Of a stretch of 64,000 bases of DNA, positions 1 to 8,173 are shown in pieces. This stretch comes from Streptomyces albipurpureus (GTDB lineage: Bacteria; Actinomycetota; Actinomycetes; Streptomycetales; Streptomycetaceae), in NCBI RefSeq assembly GCF_023701525.1, contig NZ_JAMQAW010000029.1, positions 160,700 through 224,699 of the forward strand. The letters are read 5' to 3'. Made by a program: the position numbers and the translations under genes. How positions within the stretch are numbered: the first letter of the stretch is position 1; each line of letters starts with the position of its first letter. The notes beneath the pieces are model-generated. The model had not been told where the DNA came from, did no database searches, and worked only from the letters and a program-made list of their open reading frames with translations.

Positions 1-2
1 TC

Positions 3-1823
3 CGCAACACCCTGGGCTCGGTGTACTCATGGATCCTCACCGAGCACCCTTTCGACCTCTACGTGGGCGGGACCCGCGTCAAGCCGGTCCGCCACTGCCG
101 CTGGGGCGAAGAGCGTTACGTGCTCTTCAACGGCAAGGAGCGGATTCCCGCCTACATCCCAATCGATGAAAGGCTCCAGGACGGGATCGCCTGTCGGGAC
201 TGCGGGGAGTGGCAGATTGGTTCGGCCGATGTCTGTTCGGTCTGCGGCAGCGTCAACCTGTCCGTGCGCGAGCGCCGGATCCACGGCTGGCTCGGCGTCC
301 AGCGCTACCTGGACAAGACCGAGTACGGGATCGACTTCCTGCGCAATGGCCGGAAGATCAGGCGCTGGGACAAACAGCTCTTCACCTGGAACAACCCCGA
401 TGGGGTCGCGGGGAACGAGGAGCCCGAATACCCAGTCGAGCTCGCCCACCAGGGCGGGCGCCTCATCGGTGAGATTCACCTAGACCATGTCCCCGTCACC
501 TATCAGAAGGACGCCTTCGAGTACGGAGACCGCAGCTGGCTCACCGCCATGGAGTTGCTGCGCGGCTTGGCGCCACTCCAGCCTCAGCGTGCCCGCAAGC
601 TCGGCTACCCAGAGAACGAGAGTCCGCTGGCTCTGCTGTTCAAGGGCTTCCGCCGCAACGACGCGGGCTTGCGCTACCTCGTCCCCGGCGACGGCCACAA
701 GCCGGTCCACGCGGATACCCGGGACTGGGGCCGGAAGTTCCAGGCAGGCGTCTCTGAGTTCCAGACCGACGAACACTGGTGGCAGACGGTACTGCGGCAC
801 GAGGAAATCAAGAAGCGGGGCAAGGAGGCCAAGACGACCGCCAGTGTGCCGGCCCAGCCCGACGAGCAGGCCGTCTTGGGCGCCCTCGGCCTGCCGGCCG
901 ACATCCCCGCCTCCGGCGCCGCCCAGCTTGATACCAAGTCCGGGGCTGTCTCCACCATGCCCGCCCAGGCCACCGTGGCGGTCAAGGAGAAGACTGAGAC
1001 CCGTGGCGAGCGCTTGGCACGGTACGAGAGCGCGGCGTCACCGCACGCGTACCTGAGCCGGTCGTTCGGGCACCCTGAGCTCGGCTACGTGAAGGTGCGG
1101 ACCCTGCTGTTGAAGCCGGGCGAGCGGCTCCTTGACGACCACGGGCTGTCCGCCCCGGTCCTCCTCGACCAGAGGTCCGGGAACGAGCTCACCGCCCTCG
1201 TCGACCCCGAGCACTACGCGTTCCGGCGGTTCGGCGCGGACTACGCCGACCTCCTCCTGGTCGAACTGGCCGCCGTCCTGAAGGTCCGGGCGCGCTCCGA
1301 CTGGAACCCGTCCCAGCTCGTCGCCGCGATCCGCGCCGAGTCCCTGCAGGACAGTGTGCTCGACGGCGCCACCGTCGGCGCGGAGGCTCGCGACCTCCTC
1401 GCGGAGATCCGCGAGCGTGTGGCCGAGGTCCTCGACGAGAGCGGTGACTACACCGCCGCCTACGGCCACCTCTCCGACGAGCAGAAAATCGCGACCGAGG
1501 AGGCGATGATCGCTGCCGGACGTGTCGGCCTCGTCGGTCGTCTCGGCCTGGACTCCGGGTTCGTCCACCACGTTCCCGCGCTGGCCCTGGTCCGCCTCGT
1601 CGAAGTGATGCCCGCCTCATTCATGGACGGCACCGTCTTTCGTGGCCCGTACGTCGGGGTGTCCTCACCGTCCGGGAAAGCCCTGAGTCTGGCCCGGGTC
1701 ACGGGCTGCCTCGCGGACGTCGCGACGCTCGGAACCTTCGCCGGGGAGGCCACCGCGCCGCAACTGCGGCGCGCCCGCCTCAGCATCGCCCTCCTGCGCG
1801 ACGAACTGGCGGGGGAGGAGTGA
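3..1823 (+). CDS. MORC-like GHKL ATPase, C-terminal part (5' end outside window)
   Basis: The open frame runs in from the window edge, so the N-terminal ATP-binding lobe is not visible and the GTG at 21 is unlikely to be the start. Numbering from that GTG, a zinc ribbon is visible as Cys58-x2-Cys61 and Cys72-x2-Cys75. It is followed by a TEYGIDFLRNGRKI segment near residue 100, resembling the S5-like transducer of MORC/GHKL ATPases, and by the stretch HVPVTYQKDAF. The C-terminal 300 residues are helical and of unknown fold. MORC-type ATPases clamp DNA and recur in bacterial defence islands; that role here is inferred. The stop overlaps the next start (GTGA), so the two genes are translationally coupled. 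Confidence 0.7.
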   Translation, partial: RNTLGSVYSWILTEHPFDLYVGGTRVKPVRHCRWGEERYVLFNGKERIPAYIPIDERLQDGIACRDCGEWQIGSADVCSVCGSVNLSVRERRIHGWLGVQRYLDKTEYGIDFLRNGRKIRRWDKQLFTWNNPDGVAGNEEPEYPVELAHQGGRLIGEIHLDHVPVTYQKDAFEYGDRSWLTAMELLRGLAPLQPQRARKLGYPENESPLALLFKGFRRNDAGLRYLVPGDGHKPVHADTRDWGRKFQAGVSEFQTDEHWWQTVLRHEEIKKRGKEAKTTASVPAQPDEQAVLGALGLPADIPASGAAQLDTKSGAVSTMPAQATVAVKEKTETRGERLARYESAASPHAYLSRSFGHPELGYVKVRTLLLKPGERLLDDHGLSAPVLLDQRSGNELTALVDPEHYAFRRFGADYADLLLVELAAVLKVRARSDWNPSQLVAAIRAESLQDSVLDGATVGAEARDLLAEIRERVAEVLDESGDYTAAYGHLSDEQKIATEEAMIAAGRVGLVGRLGLDSGFVHHVPALALVRLVEVMPASFMDGTVFRGPYVGVSSPSGKALSLARVTGCLADVATLGTFAGEATAPQLRRARLSIALLRDELAGEE

Positions 1824-3484
1824 GCGCCGCGTTCCTGACGGCTGCCGAACTGCGGGACGGTGGCCCAGAGGGGCTGACCAAGGCGCTCGAACGGACCCTG
1901 TGGCACCTGGGATTCCAGGACGTCCGCGTCATCGACGGCGCCCACGACCATGGTGCCGACCTGCTCGCGGTCCGCGACCGGGAGCAGTGGGTGTTTCAGA
2001 GCAAGTGGAAGGCGCACGGCACAGCCGACCACGCGGGCGTCGACGACCTTGAGCGCGCTCGCACTCACTACCGCGCCGATAAGGCCGTCCTGGTGACCAA
2101 CACGACCATCACCGCGTCGGCTGAGGCACGGCGTCGGGCGCTGGCGGGGATCGGCGTCGACATCAGCCTGTGGCATGGGGCCACCTTGGAGGCCATCGGC
2201 CAGAGGATGCCCGACCGTGTGCCCGCCCCCTACAACCTGCGGCCTTACCAGGAGTTGGCCGTGTCCGCGATCGAGCGGGACCTCGACGCCGCAGGAACGG
2301 CGCTGCTGGTCCTGGCGACGGGGCTGGGTAAGACGGTCGTCGGCGGCGAGGTCATCGGCAATCTCCTCGCCTCGACTCCGGACGCGCGCGTCCTGGTCGT
2401 CGCGCACATGCGCGACCTGGTCGGCCAGTTGGAGAAGGCGCTGTGGCGGCACCTCCCGAAGGGTGTACCCACCCGGCTCCTCACTGGTGAGAGCAAGCCC
2501 GAGGCCCTCAACGGTGTCGTGGTCGCGACCGTCGAGTCGGCGCTGTCCGCCGTACGCGTGGGCTACGAACCCGATCTCATCATGATCGACGAGACCCACC
2601 ACGTGGCTGAGACCGGCAGGTTTGCGGAACTTCTCGATCTGTGTGGGGCTGCGGGGCGATTCGGAGTCACCGCCACCCCTTGGCGTGGCGACAAGTTCGA
2701 CATCACCGCCCGCTTCGGTCAACCCAGCTTCAAGATGGGCATCGCCGAGGGCATGGCGGCGGGCTATCTGTCGGCCGTCGACTACAAGCTGTACGCGGAT
2801 GGTGTCGACTGGGACGCCGTCCAAGACATCAGCCGTCACGGCTACTCGATCAAGGACCTTAACCGGCGTCTGTTCCTCCCCCAGCGAGACGAGGAGATCG
2901 TCGAGCACCTACGGGCGGCGTGGCGGGAGACCGCCGAACCCCGCGCCATCGTGTTCTGCCAGACAATCGAGCACGCCGAGCACATGGCGGGCCTCCTCGC
3001 CGTCTCAGACCCGGCGTGGGTCAATGCCTCCCACTTGCATAGTGGTCTGTCGAAGCGTCACCGCGACGTCCTACTCAACGAGTTCCGTCTCGGCCGTGTC
3101 CCAGTGATCACCTGCGTGGACGTGTTCAATGAGGGCGTCGACGTGCCGGACGTGAACCTGATCGCCTTCCTGCGCGTCACTCACAGCCGGAGGATCTTCG
3201 TGCAGCAGCTCGGCCGCGGGCTGCGACTGAGCCCCGGCAAGAAGGCTTTGAAGGTCCTCGACTTCGTAACCGATATTCGCCGCGCCGCAGCGGTACTGAA
3301 CCTGCGCCGCACGCTAGAGGCTGAAGACACCGAGCACCTGGAACTCCCGCACGTCTCCCGGATCGAGTTTCAGGACGAGACGGTCGGCTCCCTGATGGAC
3401 ATGTGGATCCAGGACGCCGCCGACCTTGAGACCGCGGCAGACGAAGTCCGCCTCCAGTTCCCCCTGCCGAAAGGAATTCTGTGA
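1820..3484 (+). CDS. Mrr-like restriction nuclease fused to SF2 DEAD/DEAH helicase
   Basis: A 554-residue two-part enzyme. Residues 1-120 look like a Mrr/restriction-endonuclease fold: GADLL around Asp47, then the FQSKWK strand (Gln60-x-Lys62), a QxK variant of the usual ExK. Residues 140-500 are an SF2 helicase: RPYQ (142-145), Walker A ATGLGKT (166-172), DETHH (257-261), TATP (284-287) and a motif V/VI region ending in QQLGRGLR. Known relatives are the helicase subunits of type I and type III restriction systems and other defence helicases. It probably translocates on and cuts or remodels foreign DNA. The GTG start overlaps the upstream stop, and its own stop overlaps the next gene, so it lies in the middle of a coupled operon. 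Confidence 0.85.
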   Translation: MSAAFLTAAELRDGGPEGLTKALERTLWHLGFQDVRVIDGAHDHGADLLAVRDREQWVFQSKWKAHGTADHAGVDDLERARTHYRADKAVLVTNTTITASAEARRRALAGIGVDISLWHGATLEAIGQRMPDRVPAPYNLRPYQELAVSAIERDLDAAGTALLVLATGLGKTVVGGEVIGNLLASTPDARVLVVAHMRDLVGQLEKALWRHLPKGVPTRLLTGESKPEALNGVVVATVESALSAVRVGYEPDLIMIDETHHVAETGRFAELLDLCGAAGRFGVTATPWRGDKFDITARFGQPSFKMGIAEGMAAGYLSAVDYKLYADGVDWDAVQDISRHGYSIKDLNRRLFLPQRDEEIVEHLRAAWRETAEPRAIVFCQTIEHAEHMAGLLAVSDPAWVNASHLHSGLSKRHRDVLLNEFRLGRVPVITCVDVFNEGVDVPDVNLIAFLRVTHSRRIFVQQLGRGLRLSPGKKALKVLDFVTDIRRAAAVLNLRRTLEAEDTEHLELPHVSRIEFQDETVGSLMDMWIQDAADLETAADEVRLQFPLPKGIL

Positions 3485-4080
3485 CCGACTACAAGATCCC
3501 GCCCGTCGTCGAGAAGGCCGTGGTCACACGGATCTACGCCCAGGCCGACGATGCACAGTGGCCACACCTCCAGGACACGGACCGCACCCGCCTTTACCGG
3601 GAGTGGACGGAGGACCCGGATATCGGCGGCCGCCTCCTCGACTTCGTGGGGCAGCGGGCCAACATCCGCCCCTGGCTGAAGGACTGCCCCATGAAGGAGT
3701 ACGAACGGGCACGGCGAGGCGAGGGCAAGTACGCCAAGTATGTGTCGCGACCGGCTGCGACGCTCGAGCAGATGGTCGCAGCGACCCTCGGCCCTGGCTG
3801 GGAGGTCATCCCGGGGACCACCCAGCAGAAGCCGATGCGCGCCAAAATCCGCGAGGTCGGGACGGAGGACGAGGAGCAACACTTCGTGGCCGGCACTGCG
3901 GCGAACCTCAAGCACCTCGCGTGGCCCGCGATCCTCGATCGGTCCACCGGGGAGACCTGGCCCTGGACGATCTGCGTCGTCGATCCGTTCCGCGCTCCCG
4001 TGCCGCCCGAGAAGAAGGGGGAACACCGGCGCGTGGCCGAGTTCCTCGGCGTGCGGGTCGTCTATTTCAACGAGATGTAG
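3481..4080 (+). CDS. unknown protein of the island operon
   Basis: A 199-residue protein I do not recognise. The GTG start overlaps the helicase stop (GTGA), showing translational coupling. The N-terminal half is rich in Trp, Asp and Arg. The second half contains a plausible alpha/beta core ending in strands (WTICVVDPFRAP and VRVVYFNEM). No signal peptide, membrane segment or clear catalytic motif is visible. Its place between a helicase and a sigma-like DNA-binding protein suggests an accessory or specificity subunit of the same system, which is inference from position only. Composition is like its neighbours. Confidence 0.75.
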   Translation: MTDYKIPPVVEKAVVTRIYAQADDAQWPHLQDTDRTRLYREWTEDPDIGGRLLDFVGQRANIRPWLKDCPMKEYERARRGEGKYAKYVSRPAATLEQMVAATLGPGWEVIPGTTQQKPMRAKIREVGTEDEEQHFVAGTAANLKHLAWPAILDRSTGETWPWTICVVDPFRAPVPPEKKGEHRRVAEFLGVRVVYFNEM

Positions 4081-4089
4081 GGGAATTCG

Positions 4090-5442
4090 ATGGGGGACGA
4101 GTGGTCGATGGGCGAGTGGCTCGCCAGGGCGTGGGAGACCGGAGCCCTCGACGAGCGCGAGCGGGCCGTCATCGTGGGCCGGTCTGAGGGCCAGACGCTG
4201 GACGAGGTCGGGGCTGCGCTCGGGCTGAGCCGCGAGCGCGCGCGCCAGATCCAGAACCGAGCGCGGAAGCGCCTCGCAGCGATGGCGGACGTCATCCAGG
4301 ATGGTTGGCGTGAGTCGGCCCGCGCCGCAGGTGCGGGCCCGGCCACCTCGCGAGGCGCCTTCGCTGCCGCACTCGGGGTAGTCGACCACGTGGCGCTGGG
4401 GGAGCTGCTAGCCGCAGCGGGCCTGGACGCGCCACGGACGTGGGCGGGGCCTCTGCGCGGGTGGTGGAGTACCGACCCCTGCGCGCTGGGTGGAGCCCTG
4501 CGCCGTCTCGTCGACGCCGCGCCCTTCCGTGGCGACGACCTCGGCCGGGCAGCCTCCGAGGCCGGACTACCTGCAGATATCCCCCTGATCTGGCTCCTGA
4601 GCCACTCCGAGTCTCGGCTAGCCCTGAGCACTGACGGGCACTGGGTCCGCCGAAAGGCGCGAGGGCGCGACGCCGCGTATCTGTGGCTATTGGAGACTGG
4701 ACGTGCCTGCCGGCCAAACGAGTTGCTCGCCCCGATGGCCGCGACGACCGTCGCTGCCGTGCGGGAGGCGCTACGACGTGACGACCGGTTTCGGCAGATC
4801 CGTCCCGAGGGCACCTGGGCCCTGGCCGAGTGGACGCACCTACGCGCGTCCACGTATACCACCGCTGTGGACGCGGTGGTCGCGGTGGTCACGGAGTCGG
4901 GGCCCCTATCCCGGGCGCGGCTCTTCTCCAAGGTGACGGAGCTTTACCCGGTCACCCCGTGGCGTCTGAAACAGTGCCTGCTCAGTAGCCAGCTCGGCGA
5001 GACCGGCAATGGCCTCGTCGACCTCGTTTCCCGCGGCGCTCGCCCCTTCGAGGAGGAAGAACCGCCCCGGCCAAACACGATCGCCGCCGAAGGCGAAATC
5101 GTGGGCGTGCGGATTCTTGTGAACCCGGACGTCCTGCGCGGCAGTGGCGTCGCTGTACACACCTGGCTGACCTGGCGACTTGGGCTGCGCCGGGCCCCGA
5201 TGAGCCGCACGTTCACGACTTCCGGCGACTGCTCGCCGCTCGTCGTCCGACGCGGCACCAGCAGCGCCCAGCTCTCCAGCCTCCGCCGCCACGCGCTCGA
5301 ACTCAAGGTCGTCGACGGCTGCGTACTTGCCGTCCTCCTCCGCCTCGACGACGGCACCGCGCGCGTCGGACACGGCTGCGTGCCGGACACCTGCCCGGCA
5401 CGGCAGACGCAGGGAGCGACTCCGTCGACGGCGAACGTCTGA
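4090..5442 (+). CDS. sigma-70 region 4-like helix-turn-helix protein
   Basis: A 450-residue protein whose N-terminus (about residues 16-66) reads like sigma-70 region 4: LDERERAVIVGRSEG followed by the recognition helix LGLSRERARQIQNRARKRL, the motif that contacts -35 elements in housekeeping sigma factors. No region 2 is visible, so it cannot act as a complete sigma factor. The remaining 380 residues show possible winged-helix-like repeats (for example RPNELLAPMAATTVAAVREALRR) but no family I can name. It begins 9 bp after the previous gene. Possible jobs are operon regulation, promoter-like target recognition, or hijacking of RNA polymerase during a phage response; these are guesses. Confidence 0.8.
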   Translation: MGDEWSMGEWLARAWETGALDERERAVIVGRSEGQTLDEVGAALGLSRERARQIQNRARKRLAAMADVIQDGWRESARAAGAGPATSRGAFAAALGVVDHVALGELLAAAGLDAPRTWAGPLRGWWSTDPCALGGALRRLVDAAPFRGDDLGRAASEAGLPADIPLIWLLSHSESRLALSTDGHWVRRKARGRDAAYLWLLETGRACRPNELLAPMAATTVAAVREALRRDDRFRQIRPEGTWALAEWTHLRASTYTTAVDAVVAVVTESGPLSRARLFSKVTELYPVTPWRLKQCLLSSQLGETGNGLVDLVSRGARPFEEEEPPRPNTIAAEGEIVGVRILVNPDVLRGSGVAVHTWLTWRLGLRRAPMSRTFTTSGDCSPLVVRRGTSSAQLSSLRRHALELKVVDGCVLAVLLRLDDGTARVGHGCVPDTCPARQTQGATPSTANV

Positions 5443-5545
5443 TGCGACTCGGCGCCGATGACCGCACCCCCTCGAAGTGGCAAAGCGCCAGAGGGGTCAC
5501 AGACCGAGCAGTTACCTCAAAGCGGCTCCCAATGACGAGGGGAAC

Positions 5546-6106
5546 ATGAATCAACTCGAACTGCGCGGTGTAGAGCACCAGCTCCGCGAAGCGCTACAAG
5601 ACACTGCCCTGAGTTGGGTGCTCGACGATGTAGACGCGGCAATCGCCGCAGGAGTGCCCGAGGAGAAGATCCTCCGCCGACGCCAGCAGCGCCGCGGTGA
5701 TGACTCCCCTGCCGCGAGCCCGGCCGCAGCAGCAGCTCGATACGAGGTCGTGGACCGCAGTGTGCTTGGCCTCGGCGAGTACGAGGCATCGCGCAAGCGG
5801 GGGACGCTGGTCATCGCCACGCGATCCATGACGGATGAGGAGCGCGTCCAGCTCCTCCTGGATGCCGTGAGGCGAGTCCTCGTTGAACTGCCTGAAATTG
5901 AACTGGAGGTGCTGAAGACGCTCTGGACCGAGCCCGAGGGTGACACTGGCAGCCGGAGCATCGTCGAGGCGGTCGTGTTCGAGCCGGACGAAAGCGCTCG
6001 ATCGCGCCGTAGTCGAACAGAGTTCCAGGGAAATCGGACGCCGACTGAACGACGTATCCACGTCAGCCAACTGCTGGCCGACGTGACGAGGGAGGTTGTC
6101 AGTTGA
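5546..6106 (+). CDS. unknown protein coupled to the island nuclease
   Basis: A 186-residue protein. I chose the ATG at 5546 because a strong Shine-Dalgarno (GAGGGG) lies just upstream. A longer frame from 5477 has no comparable site and overlaps a low-complexity spacer. The N-terminus is helical, then comes an Ala/Pro-rich linker near residue 55, then an alpha/beta region with LLLDAVRRVLVELPEIELEVLK. The family is not recognised. The stop overlaps the TTG start of the nuclease gene, so the two proteins are probably made in equal amounts and may form a nuclease/partner or toxin/antidote pair; that is inference. It starts 103 bp after the sigma-like gene, so a separate promoter is possible. Confidence 0.72.
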   Translation: MNQLELRGVEHQLREALQDTALSWVLDDVDAAIAAGVPEEKILRRRQQRRGDDSPAASPAAAAARYEVVDRSVLGLGEYEASRKRGTLVIATRSMTDEERVQLLLDAVRRVLVELPEIELEVLKTLWTEPEGDTGSRSIVEAVVFEPDESARSRRSRTEFQGNRTPTERRIHVSQLLADVTREVVS

Positions 6107-6783
6107 GCACGGTCGACCGCCTAGTCAACGAAATCAAGAGCCTGCTGGCGGCAGGGGCGGTGTCGTACGACTCTGCTTCGAAGCCGTCCGACGTCTATGA
6201 GGGCTTCATCTTCTCCCTGATCGTCGCCACAGCCAGTCGGCACGGTGCCACTGTCACTTACGAAGACGTCTACGGGGTGAAGGCCAGCAGCCTTGTCTTC
6301 CGGACGGGGCCCGGCCACCTATACAGCAGAAGCCAGCCCTTCACTCACGCTGTGATCGAGTTCGACGGCGCTCCCGCCCTTGAAGTCCACCTCGGCGTCT
6401 ACGTGACCGGCTCGTCGGGCGTCCTGCACGAGTGCGATGTGCTGGTGTTGCCAGCCGAGGAAGCCGCCCTGAGCCGGGCACAGGGCATCGCACCACGAGG
6501 CAGTCAGAGCGTCCTCGTCGTCGAGTGCAAGTACTACGTCTCCAACCTCGGCATCGGTCTCGCGCGGAACTTCGAGGGACTACGCGCCGACATTCGCACC
6601 CAGAACGAACTCTTCGTCGCCAACACCAGATCATCGAGCATCGTGCGGTACCTCGATGCCCGGAAGAGAGGATTCGAGCCGGACGTGGTACCCAACTCGC
6701 CGCAGGCAGGCTATCTACAGGCGGAGATCAGGAAAACCTTCAAGAGCTACCTGAGCAAGCACTCACCCTCAACGGTGATCTGA
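6103..6783 (+). CDS. PD-(D/E)XK nuclease-like protein
   Basis: A 226-residue protein with the arrangement of a restriction-endonuclease-like fold. HECDVLVL places Asp112 at the end of one strand, and VLVVECKYY places Glu141-x-Lys143 on the next, giving D-(n)-ExK. Helical segments flank the core. The TTG start overlaps the previous stop (TTGA) behind the ribosome-binding stretch GAGGGAGG. It is the last gene of the island operon, about 200 bp before the attachment site. The likely role is the DNA- or RNA-cutting effector of the locus. No methyltransferase is visible in this part of the island, so a classical restriction-modification pair is not supported by what can be seen. Confidence 0.8.
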   Translation: MSTVDRLVNEIKSLLAAGAVSYDSASKPSDVYEGFIFSLIVATASRHGATVTYEDVYGVKASSLVFRTGPGHLYSRSQPFTHAVIEFDGAPALEVHLGVYVTGSSGVLHECDVLVLPAEEAALSRAQGIAPRGSQSVLVVECKYYVSNLGIGLARNFEGLRADIRTQNELFVANTRSSSIVRYLDARKRGFEPDVVPNSPQAGYLQAEIRKTFKSYLSKHSPSTVI

Positions 6784-6862
6784 GCCCGCCGATCGAGCGC
6801 CGCGCGCCAAGGATTCCGCGCAAGCCGATACTGCGGGACATGCGGCCTCAGCAGCCGTCGGC

Positions 6863-6882
6863 TGGGAGCCATCTGGGAGCCA
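6863..6882 (+). repeat. two direct copies of TGGGAGCCA near the island end
   Basis: Two copies of the 9-mer TGGGAGCCA lie 11 bp apart in the 203-bp gap between the last island gene and the tRNA fragment. A helical-turn spacing near an attachment site suits binding sites for an integrase arm domain or excisionase, but no protein evidence is visible. The rest of the gap holds no gene that I can support. Confidence 0.45.
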
Positions 6883-6986
6883 ACCCGCTCTCCATCCCCC
6901 TTCGGCACCAACCGAGACCACCTCACCCCGACACCCTGAACAGGCAAAACGACAAACCAACCGGTGATGATCACGCCCGGCCCTCA

Positions 6987-7029
6987 TTCGGGACGAAGAG
7001 GTCGTGGGTTCAAATCCCGCCACCCCGAC
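6987..7029 (+). other. attachment site: 3' fragment of tRNA-Pro
   Basis: This stretch reads as the second half of a proline tRNA: anticodon loop TTCGGGA (anticodon CGG), the 3' side of the anticodon stem (CGAAG), a variable loop, the T arm with GGTTCAAATCC, and the acceptor strand ending CACCCCGAC. The 5' side is missing: the bases before the loop (CCTCA) cannot pair with CGAAG, so no functional tRNA is encoded here. A tRNA 3' end duplicated at one edge of foreign DNA is the classic signature of tyrosine-integrase integration. I infer that the complete tRNA-Pro gene lies at the other end of the island, beyond the left edge of the window. Confidence 0.8.
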
Positions 7030-7045
7030 AGCTAAACAGCAGATC

Positions 7046-7077
7046 AGGGCCGGTTTCCCTTCGGGGAGGTCGGCCCT
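7046..7077 (+). terminator. hairpin terminator, probably the original tRNA-Pro terminator
   Basis: A stem of 14 bp (three or four G-T pairs included) closed by the tetraloop TTCG, beginning AGGGCCG and ending CGGCCCT, 16 bases after the end of the tRNA fragment. It probably terminated the intact tRNA gene before the island was inserted, and now marks the start of ordinary chromosome. Confidence 0.75.
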
Positions 7078-7554
7078 GGCTGCGTTGAATCTGGGTGTTG
7101 GGTGTCGACTGGGTGTGATCTTGGTCGGCGGTTCACGCCTCGGTGGCACGCTGCTGCAACAGGCAGTCGAGGACCAGCACCGCAGTGCCCTAGCGGCGGG
7201 GACGACTCCTTCGGAGCCTTCACGCCGAGATGGGCGTTCATGTCTCCGAAGCCGGGCGTACAGTCGAGCGAGTCGACCGCATCTCGACCGAATCGGCAAC
7301 GCTCCCCGCACTCTGTCGCTCTCCACCCAGTGCTTCCTCTACCCGCACAAGTCCGAGGCACTGTCCCGCGACGGCGATCACCAGAGGGCCAGCACAGCCC
7401 TCAACACGACAGACGGTGGGTGATGCCCGGGCTGGTTCGGCGAGGCACGAGGGAAGTCGGCGGAGGGCAAGTTGCTGCTCCGCACGGGGCAGGTGGAGCG
7501 AGCGACGCGTTCTCTGGGAACTTGCCGACCGGGGAACCTGACCGAGTAGGCCGC
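7078..7554. other. no supported gene
   Basis: This 477-bp stretch between the displaced terminator and the truncated hydrolase shows no frame with convincing protein character on either strand. The open frames crossing it are Arg/Pro-rich and lack starts with ribosome-binding sites. It may be decayed sequence, including the lost 5' part of the next gene. Confidence 0.5.
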
Positions 7555-8103
7555 ATGGTGTACCCGAGGCCGCACGTCGACCTCACAACCGTGCCCGGGG
7601 AATCGATCCCCAAAGACTGCCGCGCACTCGTGGCGGCCTGGCGCGACCCGAACTCGCTCAGCAACAGGGCATACGCGGTCGCCGACCCGAAGAACATCGA
7701 CTTCAGCTCCCCCGATGTCCAGGCCGCGGAACTCACCTCGTCCAACGGCATCGGCACCGCGCACGCATTGGCCCGTACGTACGCCGCGCTGATCCGCGAG
7801 GTGGACGGTGCTCGCCTGCTCACCCCGGAGACGCTGGCCTCGGCATCCGAGGAGCAGGTCGGCGGAGAGGACCAGGTGATGGTAGCGCCGAGCCGGTTTG
7901 GCATCGGATACATGCTGCCCACCAAGGCCATCCCTATGACCGGCCCGGCCGCCTTCGGCCACACTGGACGTGGTGGCTCACTCGGCTTCGCCGATCCGGA
8001 GCACGGCATCGCGTTCGGGTACGTCATGAACCACATATCCGGAGGGCCCGACGGCATTCGAGCGACAGCACTGGCCGAGGCGGTGCGGGAGTCACTGGCC
8101 TGA
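7555..8103 (+). pseudogene. 5'-truncated class C beta-lactamase/esterase-like serine hydrolase
   Basis: About 180 residues match only the C-terminal half of a beta-lactamase-family serine hydrolase (EstB/class C type). The GTAHALARTYAAL helix and the FGHTGRGGSLGF motif, equivalent to the conserved HTG/KTG box near the C-terminus, are present. The SxxK nucleophile and the YxN motif that should lie 100-200 residues earlier are absent. No coding remnant of them is recognisable in the 470 bases upstream. Full-length relatives are roughly 350-400 residues. The product, if made, should be inactive. Confidence 0.7.
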
Positions 8104-8173
8104 TTTCCCGGGAGCCTTCTGCGAGCATGGTCTCTCCCGCTCAGCCTGGGCCGGGCGAAACGGGGGGCACGCG

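Noticed and set aside
1460..2908. Long minus-strand frame opposite the ATPase and helicase genes
   Set aside because: Antisense shadow of GC-rich genes with clear domains on the plus strand.
3..6783. Classical restriction-modification operon
   Set aside because: No methyltransferase motif is visible in the part of the operon inside the window.
6961..7029. An intact tRNA gene
   Set aside because: The 5' half, including D arm and acceptor strand, is missing and the anticodon stem cannot pair.
6769..7326. Minus-strand frame containing VAGFEPTTSSSR
   Set aside because: This is the antisense reading of the tRNA T-arm/acceptor end, a familiar spurious protein in actinomycete annotation.
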